A stretch of DNA of 64,000 bases from Noviherbaspirillum sp. Root189 (GTDB taxonomy: Bacteria > Pseudomonadota > Gammaproteobacteria > Burkholderiales > Burkholderiaceae_D): positions 64,467 to 128,466 of the forward strand of contig NZ_LMHZ01000023.1 of assembly GCF_001428545.1 (NCBI RefSeq), given 5' to 3'. Of the stretch, positions 49,025 to 59,025 are shown piece after piece (the first letter of the stretch is position 1; every line of letters starts with the position of its first letter). The translations under genes were made by a program, and so were the position numbers. The notes under the pieces were generated by a model. It did no database searches. It was not told where the DNA came from and worked only from the letters and a program-made list of their open reading frames with translations.

Positions 49025-51283
49025 TTATTGCCTTTGTACGTCAAGCACGCCGCTCACGTCACGAATAATGCCAAGCGCCTTCTGCAGTTGCGCGGTAGAA
49101 GAAATTTCCGCCGTGAACGACATCCGCGCCTGACCTTTTGCGCTCTGTGTGCTGACGCCAATGACGTTGATTTTCTCGCGTGAAAAGATTTCGGAGATGT
49201 CCCTCAGCAAACCCTGCCGGTCGCTGGCCAGGATAAAAATATCCACTGGATAAACGGTCTCCCTGCCCGGCTCTCCCCACGTAGTCTGGATCACACGCTC
49301 CAGCGCATTCTTGCGTATCTGCGCCAAGTTCTTGCAGTTGGCACGATGAATCGAGATACCTTTGCCACGCGTGACAAAGCCGACGATCTCGTCCGGCGGC
49401 GCTGGCTTGCAGCAGCGTGCAAGCTGGGTCAACAGTCCATCCGTACCTACCACCAGGACGCCGGAACGTGCGCCCTTTGCGACACTGGAGGCGCGACTTT
49501 TATTGGTGATGACGGCTTCAGGATCAGGGCTACTTTTTAGCGGATGCTTGTGCGGATCATCTGCATGCAAAAGGAGCTCAATGTTGCGCAGACTGAACTC
49601 TTCCTTTCCTACAGCAAGGAAAAGCTCATCGACCTTGGCAAACCCAAGCTTGTGTGCGAGCTCTTCATGATTGACCGCCGTGCGCCCCTCTCGCTGCAGC
49701 GTCTTTTCAACGAGCACCCTGCCATGCGCCAGGGTTTCCGCCTGTTCAATCGCGTTGAACCATGCACGCACCTTGGCGCGTGTACGTGGGCTGACAACGT
49801 AGCCCGGACTCAGCCAGTCGCGCGACGGTCCTGTCGCGGTACTGCCGCGCGCGGTAATAATTTCCACGGTCTGACCATTCTTGAGCGGCGTATTGAGCGG
49901 CACCATGGCGCCATCGACGCGCGCACCCCGGCAACGATGTCCGACATCGGTATGCAAGTGGTAGGCAAAGTCGATCGGCGTTGCGCCGCTCGGCAACTCG
50001 ATGACCCGCGCCTGCGGTGTCAGCACGTAAATGCGGTCATCAAGCGAAGCCGATTTCAGCTTTTCGACCCATTCGCGCTGGATATCCTCCTGCTCGACGA
50101 CGGCATCCGTGACCTCGCTTTTCCAGGCAAGCAACTGGCGCAGCCACGCGATCTTTTCATCGTACTTTTGTGCCGAAAACCCCGAGCCGCCACTTTCCTT
50201 ATAGCGCCAGTGGGCGGCAACGCCGTATTCCGCAAAGTGATGCATTTCATGGGTGCGGATCTGCACCTCGATCGCCTTGCCGTCCTCGGCTTCGACAACG
50301 GTATGCAGCGACTGGTAACCGTTCGATTTCGGACGTGAGATATAGTCGTCAAACTCTGCCGGGATCGGCGCCCAGATGTTGTGAACGAGTCCGAGCACTG
50401 CGTAACAAGTCTTGACGTCATCAACGATAACGCGAAAAGCACGCACATCGTACAACTCTGAAAAATCGAGCGACTTGCCGCGCATCTTGTTCCAGATGCT
50501 ATAAATGTGTTTCGGTCGACCGAATACTTCCGCCTTGATGCCGGCTGCAGCCAGCTCTGACGACAGACGAGCGATTGCAGCCGCGACAAAACTTTCACGT
50601 TCAAGGCGTTTCTCTTCGAGCATCTTGGCGATACGCTTATAGGCGGCCGGCTCAAGGAAGCGGAATGCCAGGTCTTCGAGTTCCCATTTCAGCTGCCACA
50701 CGCCTAGACGGTTTGCGAGAGGCGCGTAGAGATCCATCGTCTCACGCGCATAATCATGCGTCTTTTCATCTTCAAGACGGATATCCGCAAAATAACGCAA
50801 TGTCGTGACACGCGACGCCAGGCGTACGAGAACGACACGCATGTCGGAGGCCATCGCCAGCAGCATCTTGCGCAAGGTTTCCAACTGCTCGGCCGCATGC
50901 TGAGACGCATTCTTGCCGCGTGCATTCTCCTTGAGGCCGAAGGTTTGTCCATGCAGCTTCATCAGCTGCCGGATACCGATCACAAAATCCGCAATCTCGG
51001 TGCCGAATCTTTCGTCGATGGTCGATGCCGCGGAAGGGTCCAGTTCGGTCAATGCGAACAGCAAGGCGGCGATACGCGAGTCGGTATCCGTGTTCAACAA
51101 GGCTAATGTTGTCGCGACACCCTTGGCGAATGCGTAGGCATCCTGACCGGTGACCACCGTTTTACCGCGATAGAGTGGCTCGACAAACGCCAGCGCGTCG
51201 AGCACGCGAGCGCTATCCTCGGCGTTGAGGCCGACACACAGTTGTACATGTGTTTCGCTGGGAGACGCGACGATAGAGACCAT
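49025..51283 (-). CDS. relA: (p)ppGpp synthetase RelA
   Basis: A 752-residue RelA/SpoT homologue with N-terminal pseudo-hydrolase region, synthetase domain (about 235-380, PKHIYSIWNKMRGK, EFDDYISRPKSNGYQSLHT), TGS domain (about 405-465) and C-terminal ACT domain. The hydrolase HD pair is replaced (AALLFALTEL where SpoT has AALLHD), so it should only make alarmone. It is ribosome-associated and acts under amino-acid starvation. It is the last of a run of three minus-strand genes. Confidence 0.95.
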   Translation of the reverse strand: MVSIVASPSETHVQLCVGLNAEDSARVLDALAFVEPLYRGKTVVTGQDAYAFAKGVATTLALLNTDTDSRIAALLFALTELDPSAASTIDERFGTEIADFVIGIRQLMKLHGQTFGLKENARGKNASQHAAEQLETLRKMLLAMASDMRVVLVRLASRVTTLRYFADIRLEDEKTHDYARETMDLYAPLANRLGVWQLKWELEDLAFRFLEPAAYKRIAKMLEEKRLERESFVAAAIARLSSELAAAGIKAEVFGRPKHIYSIWNKMRGKSLDFSELYDVRAFRVIVDDVKTCYAVLGLVHNIWAPIPAEFDDYISRPKSNGYQSLHTVVEAEDGKAIEVQIRTHEMHHFAEYGVAAHWRYKESGGSGFSAQKYDEKIAWLRQLLAWKSEVTDAVVEQEDIQREWVEKLKSASLDDRIYVLTPQARVIELPSGATPIDFAYHLHTDVGHRCRGARVDGAMVPLNTPLKNGQTVEIITARGSTATGPSRDWLSPGYVVSPRTRAKVRAWFNAIEQAETLAHGRVLVEKTLQREGRTAVNHEELAHKLGFAKVDELFLAVGKEEFSLRNIELLLHADDPHKHPLKSSPDPEAVITNKSRASSVAKGARSGVLVVGTDGLLTQLARCCKPAPPDEIVGFVTRGKGISIHRANCKNLAQIRKNALERVIQTTWGEPGRETVYPVDIFILASDRQGLLRDISEIFSREKINVIGVSTQSAKGQARMSFTAEISSTAQLQKALGIIRDVSGVLDVQRQ

Positions 51284-51299
51284 GGGTGCTACCTGAAAT

Positions 51300-51650
51300 C
51301 TATGTCAGCGCGGCAGTCACCACCATCTCGACCAGCCATTCGGGTTTGGCAAGCTTCGCCTGCACGGTCGCACGCGGCGGCGAATTGCCGTCGGCGACCC
51401 AGGCATTCCATGCCGAATTCATGCCTTCGAAATCCTTGATATCCGCGATATAGATCTGGCACATCAGGATGCGCGACTTGTCGCTGCCCGCCTCGGCGAG
51501 CAGACGGTCGATGTGGCCGAGCACTTCGCGGGTCTGGCCTTCGATGTTCTGGGTCAGGTCTTCCGCGATCTGGCCAGCAAGATAAACGGTGCCGTTATGA
51601 ATCGCGACTTCCGAAAGGGTCTTTCCTACATGCAGACGTTTGATATCCAT
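51300..51650 (-). CDS. RidA/YjgF-family protein
   Basis: A 116-residue RidA-family protein (MDIKRLHVGKTLSEVAIHNG, LAGQIAED, MNSAWNAWV, PPRATVQAKLA). The conserved Arg in the last block suggests imine deaminase activity, but subgroups differ. I use the ATG at 51650. It lies 16 bases upstream of relA and 39 bases after the hydrolase, probably one transcript. Confidence 0.9.
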   Translation of the reverse strand: MDIKRLHVGKTLSEVAIHNGTVYLAGQIAEDLTQNIEGQTREVLGHIDRLLAEAGSDKSRILMCQIYIADIKDFEGMNSAWNAWVADGNSPPRATVQAKLAKPEWLVEMVVTAALT

Positions 51651-51689
51651 GTTGTACTTGCTTACGTATCTATACAAACTTCAAATTAT

Positions 51690-52556
51690 TCAGACGGACA
51701 AAAATTCCCGGATGACAGCAATCTGGTCATCATGCATCAGCGTCGGCGCATGGCCGACTCCGGAAAATTCGACCAGCCCAGCTTTGGGACCGCGCCGCGT
51801 CATTTCAATGGCGACTTCCTTCGAAACCAAATCCGAGTCGGCACCACGCAACAGCAAAGTCGGACAGGTGATCGCATCATAGCTCATCCACATCAGCGCC
51901 TCGCCCTGCTTCGCACTTTCCGGCGTCACGCTCTTGAAAGGTACCGAAATATTCATGTCGTAATGACGTATCCACTGGCCGTCTTCGTCTTGCTTCAGCA
52001 CATCCGATGCCAGCTTGCGCCACTCCTCTTCACTATGAGGACCAAATGGCAGCGAAATATCCCGGATATAGCGCGCTGCGTCATCAAATGTCGAAAAACG
52101 AACATCCTGGCCGATATAGTCGCCGATGCGCGCAATCGCTGCCGGGTTCAGCGTGGGACCAATGTCATTGAGTACCAGCTTTTTCACAGGATTACCCTTC
52201 AGCGCCGACAGCCCCATGCCGATCAGTCCCCCCATCGAGGTGCCGACCCAGTGCACAGTGTCCGCGTTCAGACGGGCCAGCAAGGTCACCATGTCACTGA
52301 CATATTGCGGAAGCTGGTAATGCTGCGGATTACTCAGCCAATCCGAGCGCCCGCGTCCGGCCACGTCCGGACATACCACGCGATAGTCGTTGCACAATGC
52401 CTGTGCAAGCCGGTCGAAGTCATCTGCCACACGCGTAACGCCGTGCACGCACACAAGGACTTTCGGATTGGAAGCATCGCCCCACTCCTTGTAGGCCATT
52501 CTGTGGAGGCCGGCTGGCGACAGGCATTGCACCGTTTTGATCTGTGCTTGAGTCAT
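51690..52556 (-). CDS. Alpha/beta-hydrolase
   Basis: A 288-residue alpha/beta-hydrolase with the nucleophile elbow GTSMGG, oxyanion-side VHGVTR and a catalytic His in GVGHAP. The Asp is probably in LLLRGADSDL. The substrate is unknown; the cap region is small. It is the first of three minus-strand genes ending in relA and is divergent from the 3-hydroxybutyrate dehydrogenase. Confidence 0.88.
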   Translation of the reverse strand: MTQAQIKTVQCLSPAGLHRMAYKEWGDASNPKVLVCVHGVTRVADDFDRLAQALCNDYRVVCPDVAGRGRSDWLSNPQHYQLPQYVSDMVTLLARLNADTVHWVGTSMGGLIGMGLSALKGNPVKKLVLNDIGPTLNPAAIARIGDYIGQDVRFSTFDDAARYIRDISLPFGPHSEEEWRKLASDVLKQDEDGQWIRHYDMNISVPFKSVTPESAKQGEALMWMSYDAITCPTLLLRGADSDLVSKEVAIEMTRRGPKAGLVEFSGVGHAPTLMHDDQIAVIREFLSV

Positions 52557-52670
52557 TTTTTTGTGGGTAATCAGCGAATCCGATTGCCATTCTCACATTT
52601 TAACGAGCGTTCCGCTTAAAATTCTATTTAACTTTCGGCTCAGATCCAAAATACATTCGCAGGAGAAATC

Positions 52671-53465
52671 ATGCAGGGCACCATGCTTAAAGGGAAAACC
52701 GCGCTGGTCACCGGATCGACGTCCGGGATTGGTCTGGGTATTGCAAGGACATTTGCGGCTCAAGGCGCAAACATCGTCTTGAACGGCTTCGGCGATGCGC
52801 ACGAAATCGAAACGCTGCAGGCCAACCTGCGCAGTGAATTCGGCATAGACGTTGTCTACCACGGCGCCGACATGTCCAAACCTGCCGACATCGAAGCAAT
52901 GATGAAGTTCGCAGCCGAGAAGTTTGGCGCTGTCGACGTGCTGGTCAATAATGCCGGCATTCAGCACGTTGCCAACATTGAAGATTTTCCGGTGGAAAAA
53001 TGGGATTCGATCATTGCGATCAATCTGAGCTCCGCCTTTCATACGACACGCCTGGCACTGCCATCGATGAAAGCCCGCAACTGGGGCCGTATCATCAATA
53101 TCGCGTCAGTACATGGACTGGTGGGTTCAGCGCAAAAGTCGGCCTATGTCGCCGCCAAGCATGGCATCGTCGGTTTTACCAAGGTTACCGCACTGGAGAC
53201 AGCGCATTCCGGCGTAACCTGCAATGCCATTTGCCCGGGCTGGGTACTGACCCCCCTGGTACAGAAGCAGGTCGATGCCCGCGCTTCCGAAAAAGGCTTG
53301 TCCAATGACGAGGCCAAGAAAAGCCTGCTGTCGGAGAAGCAGCCTTCCGGCGACTTTGTAACGCCAGAGCAGCTCGGCGAGCTCGCGGTTTTCCTGTCAA
53401 GCGATGCGGCCAGCCAGGTTCGCGGCGTCGCATGGAATATGGACGGTGGCTGGGTCGCGCAGTAA
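52671..53465 (+). CDS. 3-hydroxybutyrate dehydrogenase
   Basis: A 264-residue SDR enzyme starting MQGTMLKGKTALVTGSTSGI, with GCAGGAGAAATC upstream. The cofactor motif TGSTSGIGLGIA, NNAGIQHV, catalytic Ser (NIASVHGLVGS), Tyr-x3-Lys (AYVAAKHG) and the long QKQVDARASEKG insertion before a WNMDGGWVAQ end are those of bacterial BdhA/HbdH. It oxidises (R)-3-hydroxybutyrate to acetoacetate with NAD. The CoA-transferase genes converge on it. Confidence 0.93.
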   Translation: MQGTMLKGKTALVTGSTSGIGLGIARTFAAQGANIVLNGFGDAHEIETLQANLRSEFGIDVVYHGADMSKPADIEAMMKFAAEKFGAVDVLVNNAGIQHVANIEDFPVEKWDSIIAINLSSAFHTTRLALPSMKARNWGRIINIASVHGLVGSAQKSAYVAAKHGIVGFTKVTALETAHSGVTCNAICPGWVLTPLVQKQVDARASEKGLSNDEAKKSLLSEKQPSGDFVTPEQLGELAVFLSSDAASQVRGVAWNMDGGWVAQ

Positions 53466-53548
53466 ATCGGTCCGGATCCGGTGAGCCTTGCGCCAATGCG
53501 GTGCGAGGCAAGCGTGATAAGCGACTGCGTTTGACTGTAGTTATCAAT

Positions 53549-53578
53549 AAAAACGGCGCCCGAAAGCGCCGTTTTTAT
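53549..53578. terminator. Bidirectional terminator between bdhA and the CoA-transferase genes
   Basis: AAAAACGGCGC / GCGCCGTTTTT with a CCGAAA loop and A/T runs on both sides; it serves both convergent units. Confidence 0.9.
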
Positions 53579-53651
53579 TGGCTTGCAAATGTACACCAAA
53601 CATTCTTACCGAAGCGTCTGACCGACGTTTCGGACAGACTCTACCAACTGT

Positions 53652-54305
53652 TTAGCGTACTGCCGAGGTATCGAGCTCAGCACCGGTTTTTTCAACAATC
53701 TCTTCCACCGTGACGCCAGGTGCCAGTTCAACCAGTTTGAGTCCCTTATCGGTCACATCTATCACACCCAGGTCTGTGATGATGCGGTCGACAACACCGA
53801 CGCCTGTCAGTGGAAGATCGCATTTTTTGAGAAGCTTGTGCGAAGTCGTTCCATCCTTGGCCTTGGCGACATGCTCCATCAGGACAACTACGCGACCTAC
53901 ACCGGCGACCAGGTCCATCGCGCCGCCCATCCCTTTGACCATCTTGCCAGGAATCATCCAGTTGGCGAGGTCGCCCGTTTCGCTTACCTGCATCGCTCCC
54001 AGAATGGCGATGTTGATTTTGCCGCCGCGGATCATCGCAAACGAATCCGCCGAACTGAAGAACGATGAGCCGCGCAGCGATGTGACCGTCTGCTTGCCGG
54101 CGTTGATCAGGTCCGCATCCACCGCGTCGTCAGTCGGAAACGGGCCGATGCCGAGCAGGCCGTTTTCCGACTGCAGCCAGACTTCCATATCGTTAGGCAC
54201 ATAGTTCGCCACCAGTGTCGGCAAGCCGATACCGAGGTTCACATAAAAGCCGTCCTGCAGTTCCTTCGCCGCGCGCGCGGCCATTTCATCACGTGTCCAT
54301 GCCAT
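53652..54305 (-). CDS. scoB: 3-oxoacid CoA-transferase subunit B
   Basis: A 217-residue CoA-transferase beta subunit. The catalytic Glu is in [11 protein letters not shown], and [14 protein letters not shown] and [14 protein letters not shown] are family blocks. With ScoA it moves CoA from succinyl-CoA to acetoacetate, giving acetoacetyl-CoA. It lies 14 bases after scoA. Confidence 0.95.
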   Translation of the reverse strand: MAWTRDEMAARAAKELQDGFYVNLGIGLPTLVANYVPNDMEVWLQSENGLLGIGPFPTDDAVDADLINAGKQTVTSLRGSSFFSSADSFAMIRGGKINIAILGAMQVSETGDLANWMIPGKMVKGMGGAMDLVAGVGRVVVLMEHVAKAKDGTTSHKLLKKCDLPLTGVGVVDRIITDLGVIDVTDKGLKLVELAPGVTVEEIVEKTGAELDTSAVR

Positions 54306-54319
54306 GTTCGTTCTCCGAA

Positions 54320-55018
54320 TTACTTTGCACGCACGGTGCGTTGTTCGATACGCTTTTCCGGCGTCGCATTGACAACGATGCGGTGCACGAAAATACCCGG
54401 TGTATGGATCTGGTCGGGATCGAGTTCGCCGGTTTCGACCAGCTTTTCGACTTCGACCACGGTGATCTTGCCGGCCATGGCGACATTCGGATTGAAGTTG
54501 CGCGCTGTCTTGCGGAACACCAGGTTGCCGACCTTATCAGCCATGTAAGCTTTGACCAGCGATACGTCAGCGACCAGCGAGCGCTCCATCACGTATTGTT
54601 CGCCATCGAACTCGCGCACTTCCTTGCCATCGGCAACGATCGTTCCCACACCGGTCTTGGTAAAGAAGGCCGGGATACCCGAACCGCCTGCACGCAGCTT
54701 TTCAGCGAGCGTACCCTGCGGGGTGAATTCCAGTTCGAGTTCGCCTGCCAGATACTGACGCTCGAACTCCTTGTTTTCACCAACGTAGGACGCGATCATT
54801 TTCTTGATCTGGCGTGTGGTCAGCAACTGGCCGAGGCCAAAGCCGTCGACACCGGCGTTGTTCGAAATCGCGGTCAGGTTCTGCACGCCCGAATCACGCA
54901 GCGCTGCAATCAGCGCTTCGGGGATACCGCACAGGCCGAAGCCACCTACCGCGATCGTCTGCCCGTCCTTGACGATACCCGCCAGCGCGCTGGCGGCATC
55001 AGGATAAACTTTATTCAT
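54320..55018 (-). CDS. scoA: 3-oxoacid CoA-transferase subunit A
   Basis: A 232-residue alpha subunit with [29 protein letters not shown] and the [16 protein letters not shown] end typical of bacterial ScoA. First gene of the scoAB pair; it is divergent from a PAS-LuxR regulator. It works with the neighbouring 3-hydroxybutyrate dehydrogenase to feed ketone bodies into acetoacetyl-CoA. Confidence 0.95.
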   Translation of the reverse strand: MNKVYPDAASALAGIVKDGQTIAVGGFGLCGIPEALIAALRDSGVQNLTAISNNAGVDGFGLGQLLTTRQIKKMIASYVGENKEFERQYLAGELELEFTPQGTLAEKLRAGGSGIPAFFTKTGVGTIVADGKEVREFDGEQYVMERSLVADVSLVKAYMADKVGNLVFRKTARNFNPNVAMAGKITVVEVEKLVETGELDPDQIHTPGIFVHRIVVNATPEKRIEQRTVRAK

Positions 55019-55142
55019 TCCGACCCTCTTCTTGTGTTGTGTAAAGTACCCGTAGGCTGCCCGTCAGCATAAGATGGTGGACTTGCCCGTGCAATACCGT
55101 AAAAATACCAATTTTCAGCACACTATAAGCGCCCCACTCCTC

Positions 55143-55703
55143 ATGAGCGCATTACCGACAATAGATTACGAGACTATATTCCAGAACGCTCCGGTGGGCA
55201 TGTGCGTTTCCCACCATCGGGTGATCCAGGCCTGCAATGAAGCGCTGGCAAGGATGTTCGGCTACCAGGCGCGAGAACTCATCGGCGAATCCTTTCTCGT
55301 GCTGTACCCGACGCTGGACGAATTCGAACGCACTGGCGCCCGCATCGTACCCATCATGAGCGCCAAAGGACACTATTCCGACGAGCGCATCATGAAGCGT
55401 GCCAACCAGGAGCTATTCTGGTGCCATGTGAGCGGGCGCTCTTTGACGCATGACGACCCGCATGCGGCAGGCATCTGGACTTTTGAAGACCTGAGCGCCA
55501 AGCGCCCGGTAACGGCGGAACTGACACCACGCGAACGTGAAATCGCGGCACTGCTGGTGGAAGGAAAAACCAGCAAGCTGATTGCCCGTCAGGTCGGACT
55601 CAGCCCGCGCACGGTGGAAATGCACCGTGCCAAGCTGATGCGCAAGTTTTCGGCATCAACGTCCAGCGAACTGGTTCACCGGCTGGTCGGTGTCACCAGC
55701 TGA
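55143..55703 (+). CDS. PAS-LuxR transcriptional regulator
   Basis: A 186-residue protein starting MSALPTIDYETIFQNAPVGM; an ATG 23 codons earlier (55074) is possible. A PAS domain (about 10-115) is followed by a LuxR/FixJ-type helix-turn-helix (LTPREREIAALLVEGKTSKLIARQVGLSPRTVEMHRAKLMRKF). It is divergent from scoAB, so control of that pair is a fair inference; the sensed signal is unknown. Confidence 0.87.
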   Translation: MSALPTIDYETIFQNAPVGMCVSHHRVIQACNEALARMFGYQARELIGESFLVLYPTLDEFERTGARIVPIMSAKGHYSDERIMKRANQELFWCHVSGRSLTHDDPHAAGIWTFEDLSAKRPVTAELTPREREIAALLVEGKTSKLIARQVGLSPRTVEMHRAKLMRKFSASTSSELVHRLVGVTS

Positions 55704-55761
55704 CAGAATCTTGTGACTGTAAAACTGGGCTACCCTTGATGTCGGCGGTGGCGCAGTCGGT

Positions 55762-56175
55762 TCATTCCGGATCGGCGAGCAGTGCACGGATACGATCCGG
55801 AAGTGGCATTGATTTTTCCTGGGGGAAATTTACCCATACCACTTTGGCACCGCCCTCTGCCGACAAGACTTCCGGTTGATCGACACGGCGAATTTCATGG
55901 TAGGTCTCAAAACTCGAACGCCCCGGTCCACCGACAAAGGTCGCTACCTCAATATCGCCGGGATACTTCAGTTGCTTGATGAAGGTGCAGCGCGCATTGA
56001 CGATGACTGGTCCGCCGCCGGTCAGGTCCGGTTCGCAGCCGATTTCCGTGAACCATTGAATCCGCGCCGATTCGAGATAGCGGAAATAAACCGTATTGTT
56101 CACATGCCCCATCGCATCCATATCGCCCCAGCGAATCGGCATGCGCATGGTATGTACGAGCTTTTTCTGAGTCAT
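55762..56175 (-). CDS. Acyl-CoA thioesterase (YbgC/4HBT hotdog)
   Basis: A 137-residue hotdog thioesterase with WGDMDAMGHVNNTVYFRYLE, where the first Asp is the catalytic residue in the 4-hydroxybenzoyl-CoA thioesterase group. It hydrolyses an acyl-CoA of unknown chain. It lies after the SDR gene and may be transcribed with it. Confidence 0.9.
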   Translation of the reverse strand: MTQKKLVHTMRMPIRWGDMDAMGHVNNTVYFRYLESARIQWFTEIGCEPDLTGGGPVIVNARCTFIKQLKYPGDIEVATFVGGPGRSSFETYHEIRRVDQPEVLSAEGGAKVVWVNFPQEKSMPLPDRIRALLADPE

Positions 56176-56264
56176 TGTCTTCGTAAGGAAAAGTGTATTT
56201 CAGGAGAAGTGCCCCACCATGGCGACCTTGTCGTCCGCCACGATTGAGGCGTCAGAGAGGATAT

Positions 56265-57041
56265 TTACTGGGCAGCCATGCCGTCGTCGGCAGCAACGAT
56301 TGCGCCGTTCATGAAGCGCGCTTCCTCGCCCGCCAGCAACAGCAACAAGCCATCGAGGTCTTCCGGTCGGCCAAGACGTTTGCGGGGCAGCATGTTGATC
56401 AGGTTCTGGCCCTGTTCAGTCGCAAAGTAATCCTCATTGATTTCCGTGCTGATGTATCCGGGGCAAATCGCGTTGACATTGATGCCGTACCGCCCCCACT
56501 CGACCGCCATGGATTTGGTCATGTGGACCACTGCGGCCTTGCTCATGCAGTAGATGCCGATTTGCGGCAGGACACGCAGGCCCGCTACGGACGCGATATT
56601 GATGATGCGGTGCTGTTTCTTGGGATCGCCCTTGGCACGTGCAATCATGCGCTTGGCGGTCTCTTGCGCGACAAAGAAGGCCCCGCGCTGATTGGTATCC
56701 ATCACGAAGGCATAGTCTTCCGGGGTAACATCCACCAGGCGCTGCGTCGTGGAAACGCCGGAGTTGTTAACGAGGATATCGATTGGCCCAGCTTCCGTTT
56801 CGGCATGGGCAATTGCCGACTTGATGCTGGCGTAATCGGTCACATCCAAAGCAACAACATGTGCTGCCCCGCCACTGGCTTCAATTTCGGCGCGCAGTTC
56901 CTTCAGGCGCTCAACGCGGCGCGATGCCAGGACGACCTGTGCGCCTGCCTGGGCAAGGACTTTGGCGAACCGCGCACCAAGACCACTCGATGCTCCAGTG
57001 ATCAGCGCAATTTTTCCTTCAAAATTTACTTCGATCCCCAC
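56265..57041 (-). CDS. SDR-family oxidoreductase
   Basis: A 258-residue SDR starting at a GTG with AGGAGA upstream. The motifs are TGASSGLG, NNSGV, catalytic Ser (NIASVAGLRVLPQIG) and Tyr-x3-Lys (YCMSKAA). ASRR after strand 2 suggests NADP(H). The substrate is unclear; similar genes act in fatty-acid or hydroxy-acid metabolism. It is divergent from the ETF-ubiquinone oxidoreductase gene. Confidence 0.88.
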   Translation of the reverse strand: MGIEVNFEGKIALITGASSGLGARFAKVLAQAGAQVVLASRRVERLKELRAEIEASGGAAHVVALDVTDYASIKSAIAHAETEAGPIDILVNNSGVSTTQRLVDVTPEDYAFVMDTNQRGAFFVAQETAKRMIARAKGDPKKQHRIINIASVAGLRVLPQIGIYCMSKAAVVHMTKSMAVEWGRYGINVNAICPGYISTEINEDYFATEQGQNLINMLPRKRLGRPEDLDGLLLLLAGEEARFMNGAIVAADDGMAAQ

Positions 57042-57205
57042 AACTTTCTCCTGTTTTTGTCGGTCGATTGACTATGTAGCAAGGCACAAGACGCTATCAT
57101 TACATGAAAGAGCGGCAATTAGAGTGTGGCGTCTAGCGTTCTCACGCAAAATCCACGACAATTAGCACGTTCGTTCGATAATTTTAAACTACCTTGGTGA
57201 GACCC

Positions 57206-58882
57206 ATGACGCAGACCCAGAACCTGATAGAACAATACGGCCCGCGCGAAGCGATGGAATACGATGTGGTCATCGTCGGCGGCGGCCCGGCTGGCCTGTC
57301 GGCTGCGATCCGCCTCAAGCAGCTGGCAGCGGAAAAAGGCAATGAGGTTTCCGTCTGCGTGCTGGAAAAAGGCAGCGAAGTCGGCGCGCATATCCTGTCC
57401 GGCGCGGTGATGGATCCCATCGCCATGAATGAACTGTTCCCGAACTGGAAAGAACTGGGCGCGCCGCTCAACACCCCGGTCACCGAAGACCAGTTCCTGT
57501 TCCTGACGGAAAAGAAAGCCACCAGGACACCCGGCTGGATGCTGCCGGCCTGCTTCCAGAACCATGGCAACTATGTGATTTCGCTGGCCAATGTGGTGCG
57601 CTGGCTGGGTCAGCAGGCCGAAGCGCTGGGCGTGGAAATCTTCCCCGGCTTCCCTGCGGCCGAAGTGCTGTACAACGAAGACGGCTCGGTGAAGGGTGTC
57701 GCTACCGGCAACATGGGCGTCGACCGCCATGGCAATCCGACCGATGCCTTCCAGCTCGGCATGGAGCTGCATGCGAAGTACACCTTCTTTGCAGAAGGCG
57801 CACGTGGCCATCTGGGCAGGCAGCTGATGTCCAAGTACCACCTGAACAAGGATGCCGATCCGCAGACCTACGCGATCGGTATCAAGGAATTGTGGGAAAT
57901 CGATCCGAAGATGCACAAGCCGGGCCTGGTGATCCATACCGCTGGCTGGCCGCTCGATGCCGACACCTATGGCGGCTCCTTCCTGTACCACCTGGAAAAT
58001 AACCAGGTCGCGGTGGGCTACGTGGTGGGTCTGGCCTACCAGAACCCCTACCTGTCGCCGTACGAGGAATTCCAGCGTTACAAGACCCATCCGGAAATCC
58101 GCAAGTACTTCGAAGGCGGCAAGCGCATTTCCTATGGCGCGCGGGCGCTGGTGGCCGGCGGCCTGCAATCCCTGCCCAAGCTGACCTTCCCCGGCGGCGT
58201 ATTGATCGGCTGTGACGCGGGCTTCCTGAACGCTTCTCGCATCAAGGGCAGCCATTCAGCGATGAAGACCGGCATGATGGCTGCCGAAGCGGCGTTCGAG
58301 GCCTTAGGCAATGGCCGTGCGCAGGATGAGCTGACCGCCTTCCCCGAAGCATTTAACAAGTCCTGGCTCTACGAAGAGTTGTACAAGGGGCGAAACTTCA
58401 AGCCGTTCATGTCCCAGGGACTGTACAAGGGAACGCTGATGGTCGGCATCGACCAGGTCCTGTTCCGTGGCAAGGCGCCGTGGACGCTCAAGCATAAGCA
58501 TGCGGATCACGAATGCCTGCGCCCTGCTTCGGACTTCAAGCCGATCGACTATCCGAAGCCAGATGGCAAGCTGACGTTCGACCGCCTGTCATCGGTGTTC
58601 ATCTCCAACACCAACCATGCGGAAGAGCAGCCGGTGCACCTGACACTGAAGGATCCGAGCGTGCCGGTCAACATCAACCTGGCGAGATACGCGGGACCGG
58701 AGCAGCGTTACTGCCCTGCCGGCGTGTATGAATTCGTGAAGAATGACGCGGGCGATGAAAGACTGCAGATCAATGCGCAGAACTGCGTGCACTGCAAGAC
58801 GTGCGACATCAAGGATCCGACGCAGAACATTGTCTGGGTCACGCCGGAAGGCGGCGGCGGACCGAACTATCCGAATATGTAA
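57206..58882 (+). CDS. Electron transfer flavoprotein-ubiquinone oxidoreductase
   Basis: A 558-residue ETF-QO that passes electrons from fatty-acid and amino-acid dehydrogenases, via ETF, to ubiquinone at the membrane. FAD-binding [17 protein letters not shown], the long ubiquinone-binding region ([37 protein letters not shown]) and the C-terminal [4Fe-4S] site with RYCPAG and [13 protein letters not shown] are present. The start at 57206 is four codons inside the open frame. It is monocistronic. Confidence 0.95.
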   Translation: MTQTQNLIEQYGPREAMEYDVVIVGGGPAGLSAAIRLKQLAAEKGNEVSVCVLEKGSEVGAHILSGAVMDPIAMNELFPNWKELGAPLNTPVTEDQFLFLTEKKATRTPGWMLPACFQNHGNYVISLANVVRWLGQQAEALGVEIFPGFPAAEVLYNEDGSVKGVATGNMGVDRHGNPTDAFQLGMELHAKYTFFAEGARGHLGRQLMSKYHLNKDADPQTYAIGIKELWEIDPKMHKPGLVIHTAGWPLDADTYGGSFLYHLENNQVAVGYVVGLAYQNPYLSPYEEFQRYKTHPEIRKYFEGGKRISYGARALVAGGLQSLPKLTFPGGVLIGCDAGFLNASRIKGSHSAMKTGMMAAEAAFEALGNGRAQDELTAFPEAFNKSWLYEELYKGRNFKPFMSQGLYKGTLMVGIDQVLFRGKAPWTLKHKHADHECLRPASDFKPIDYPKPDGKLTFDRLSSVFISNTNHAEEQPVHLTLKDPSVPVNINLARYAGPEQRYCPAGVYEFVKNDAGDERLQINAQNCVHCKTCDIKDPTQNIVWVTPEGGGGPNYPNM

Positions 58883-58896
58883 GATCGGGATAGCGT

Positions 58897-58929
58897 AAAA
58901 AAGAGCCGCATTTGCGGCTCTTTCTTTTT
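58897..58929. terminator. Bidirectional terminator after the ETF-QO gene
   Basis: AAAAAAGAGCCGCA / TGCGGCTCTTTCTTTTT with a short TT loop. It can serve both the ETF-QO gene and the nuo-NUDIX operon that converges on it. Confidence 0.9.
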
Positions 58930-59025
58930 ACAGGGTTCGACTACACAAAAACCTGACGATCCTTTTCACAACGCGATGACATACATGTTTTACGCGTTGC
59001 GGAGCGCGCGCCGTATGGACGCCAA

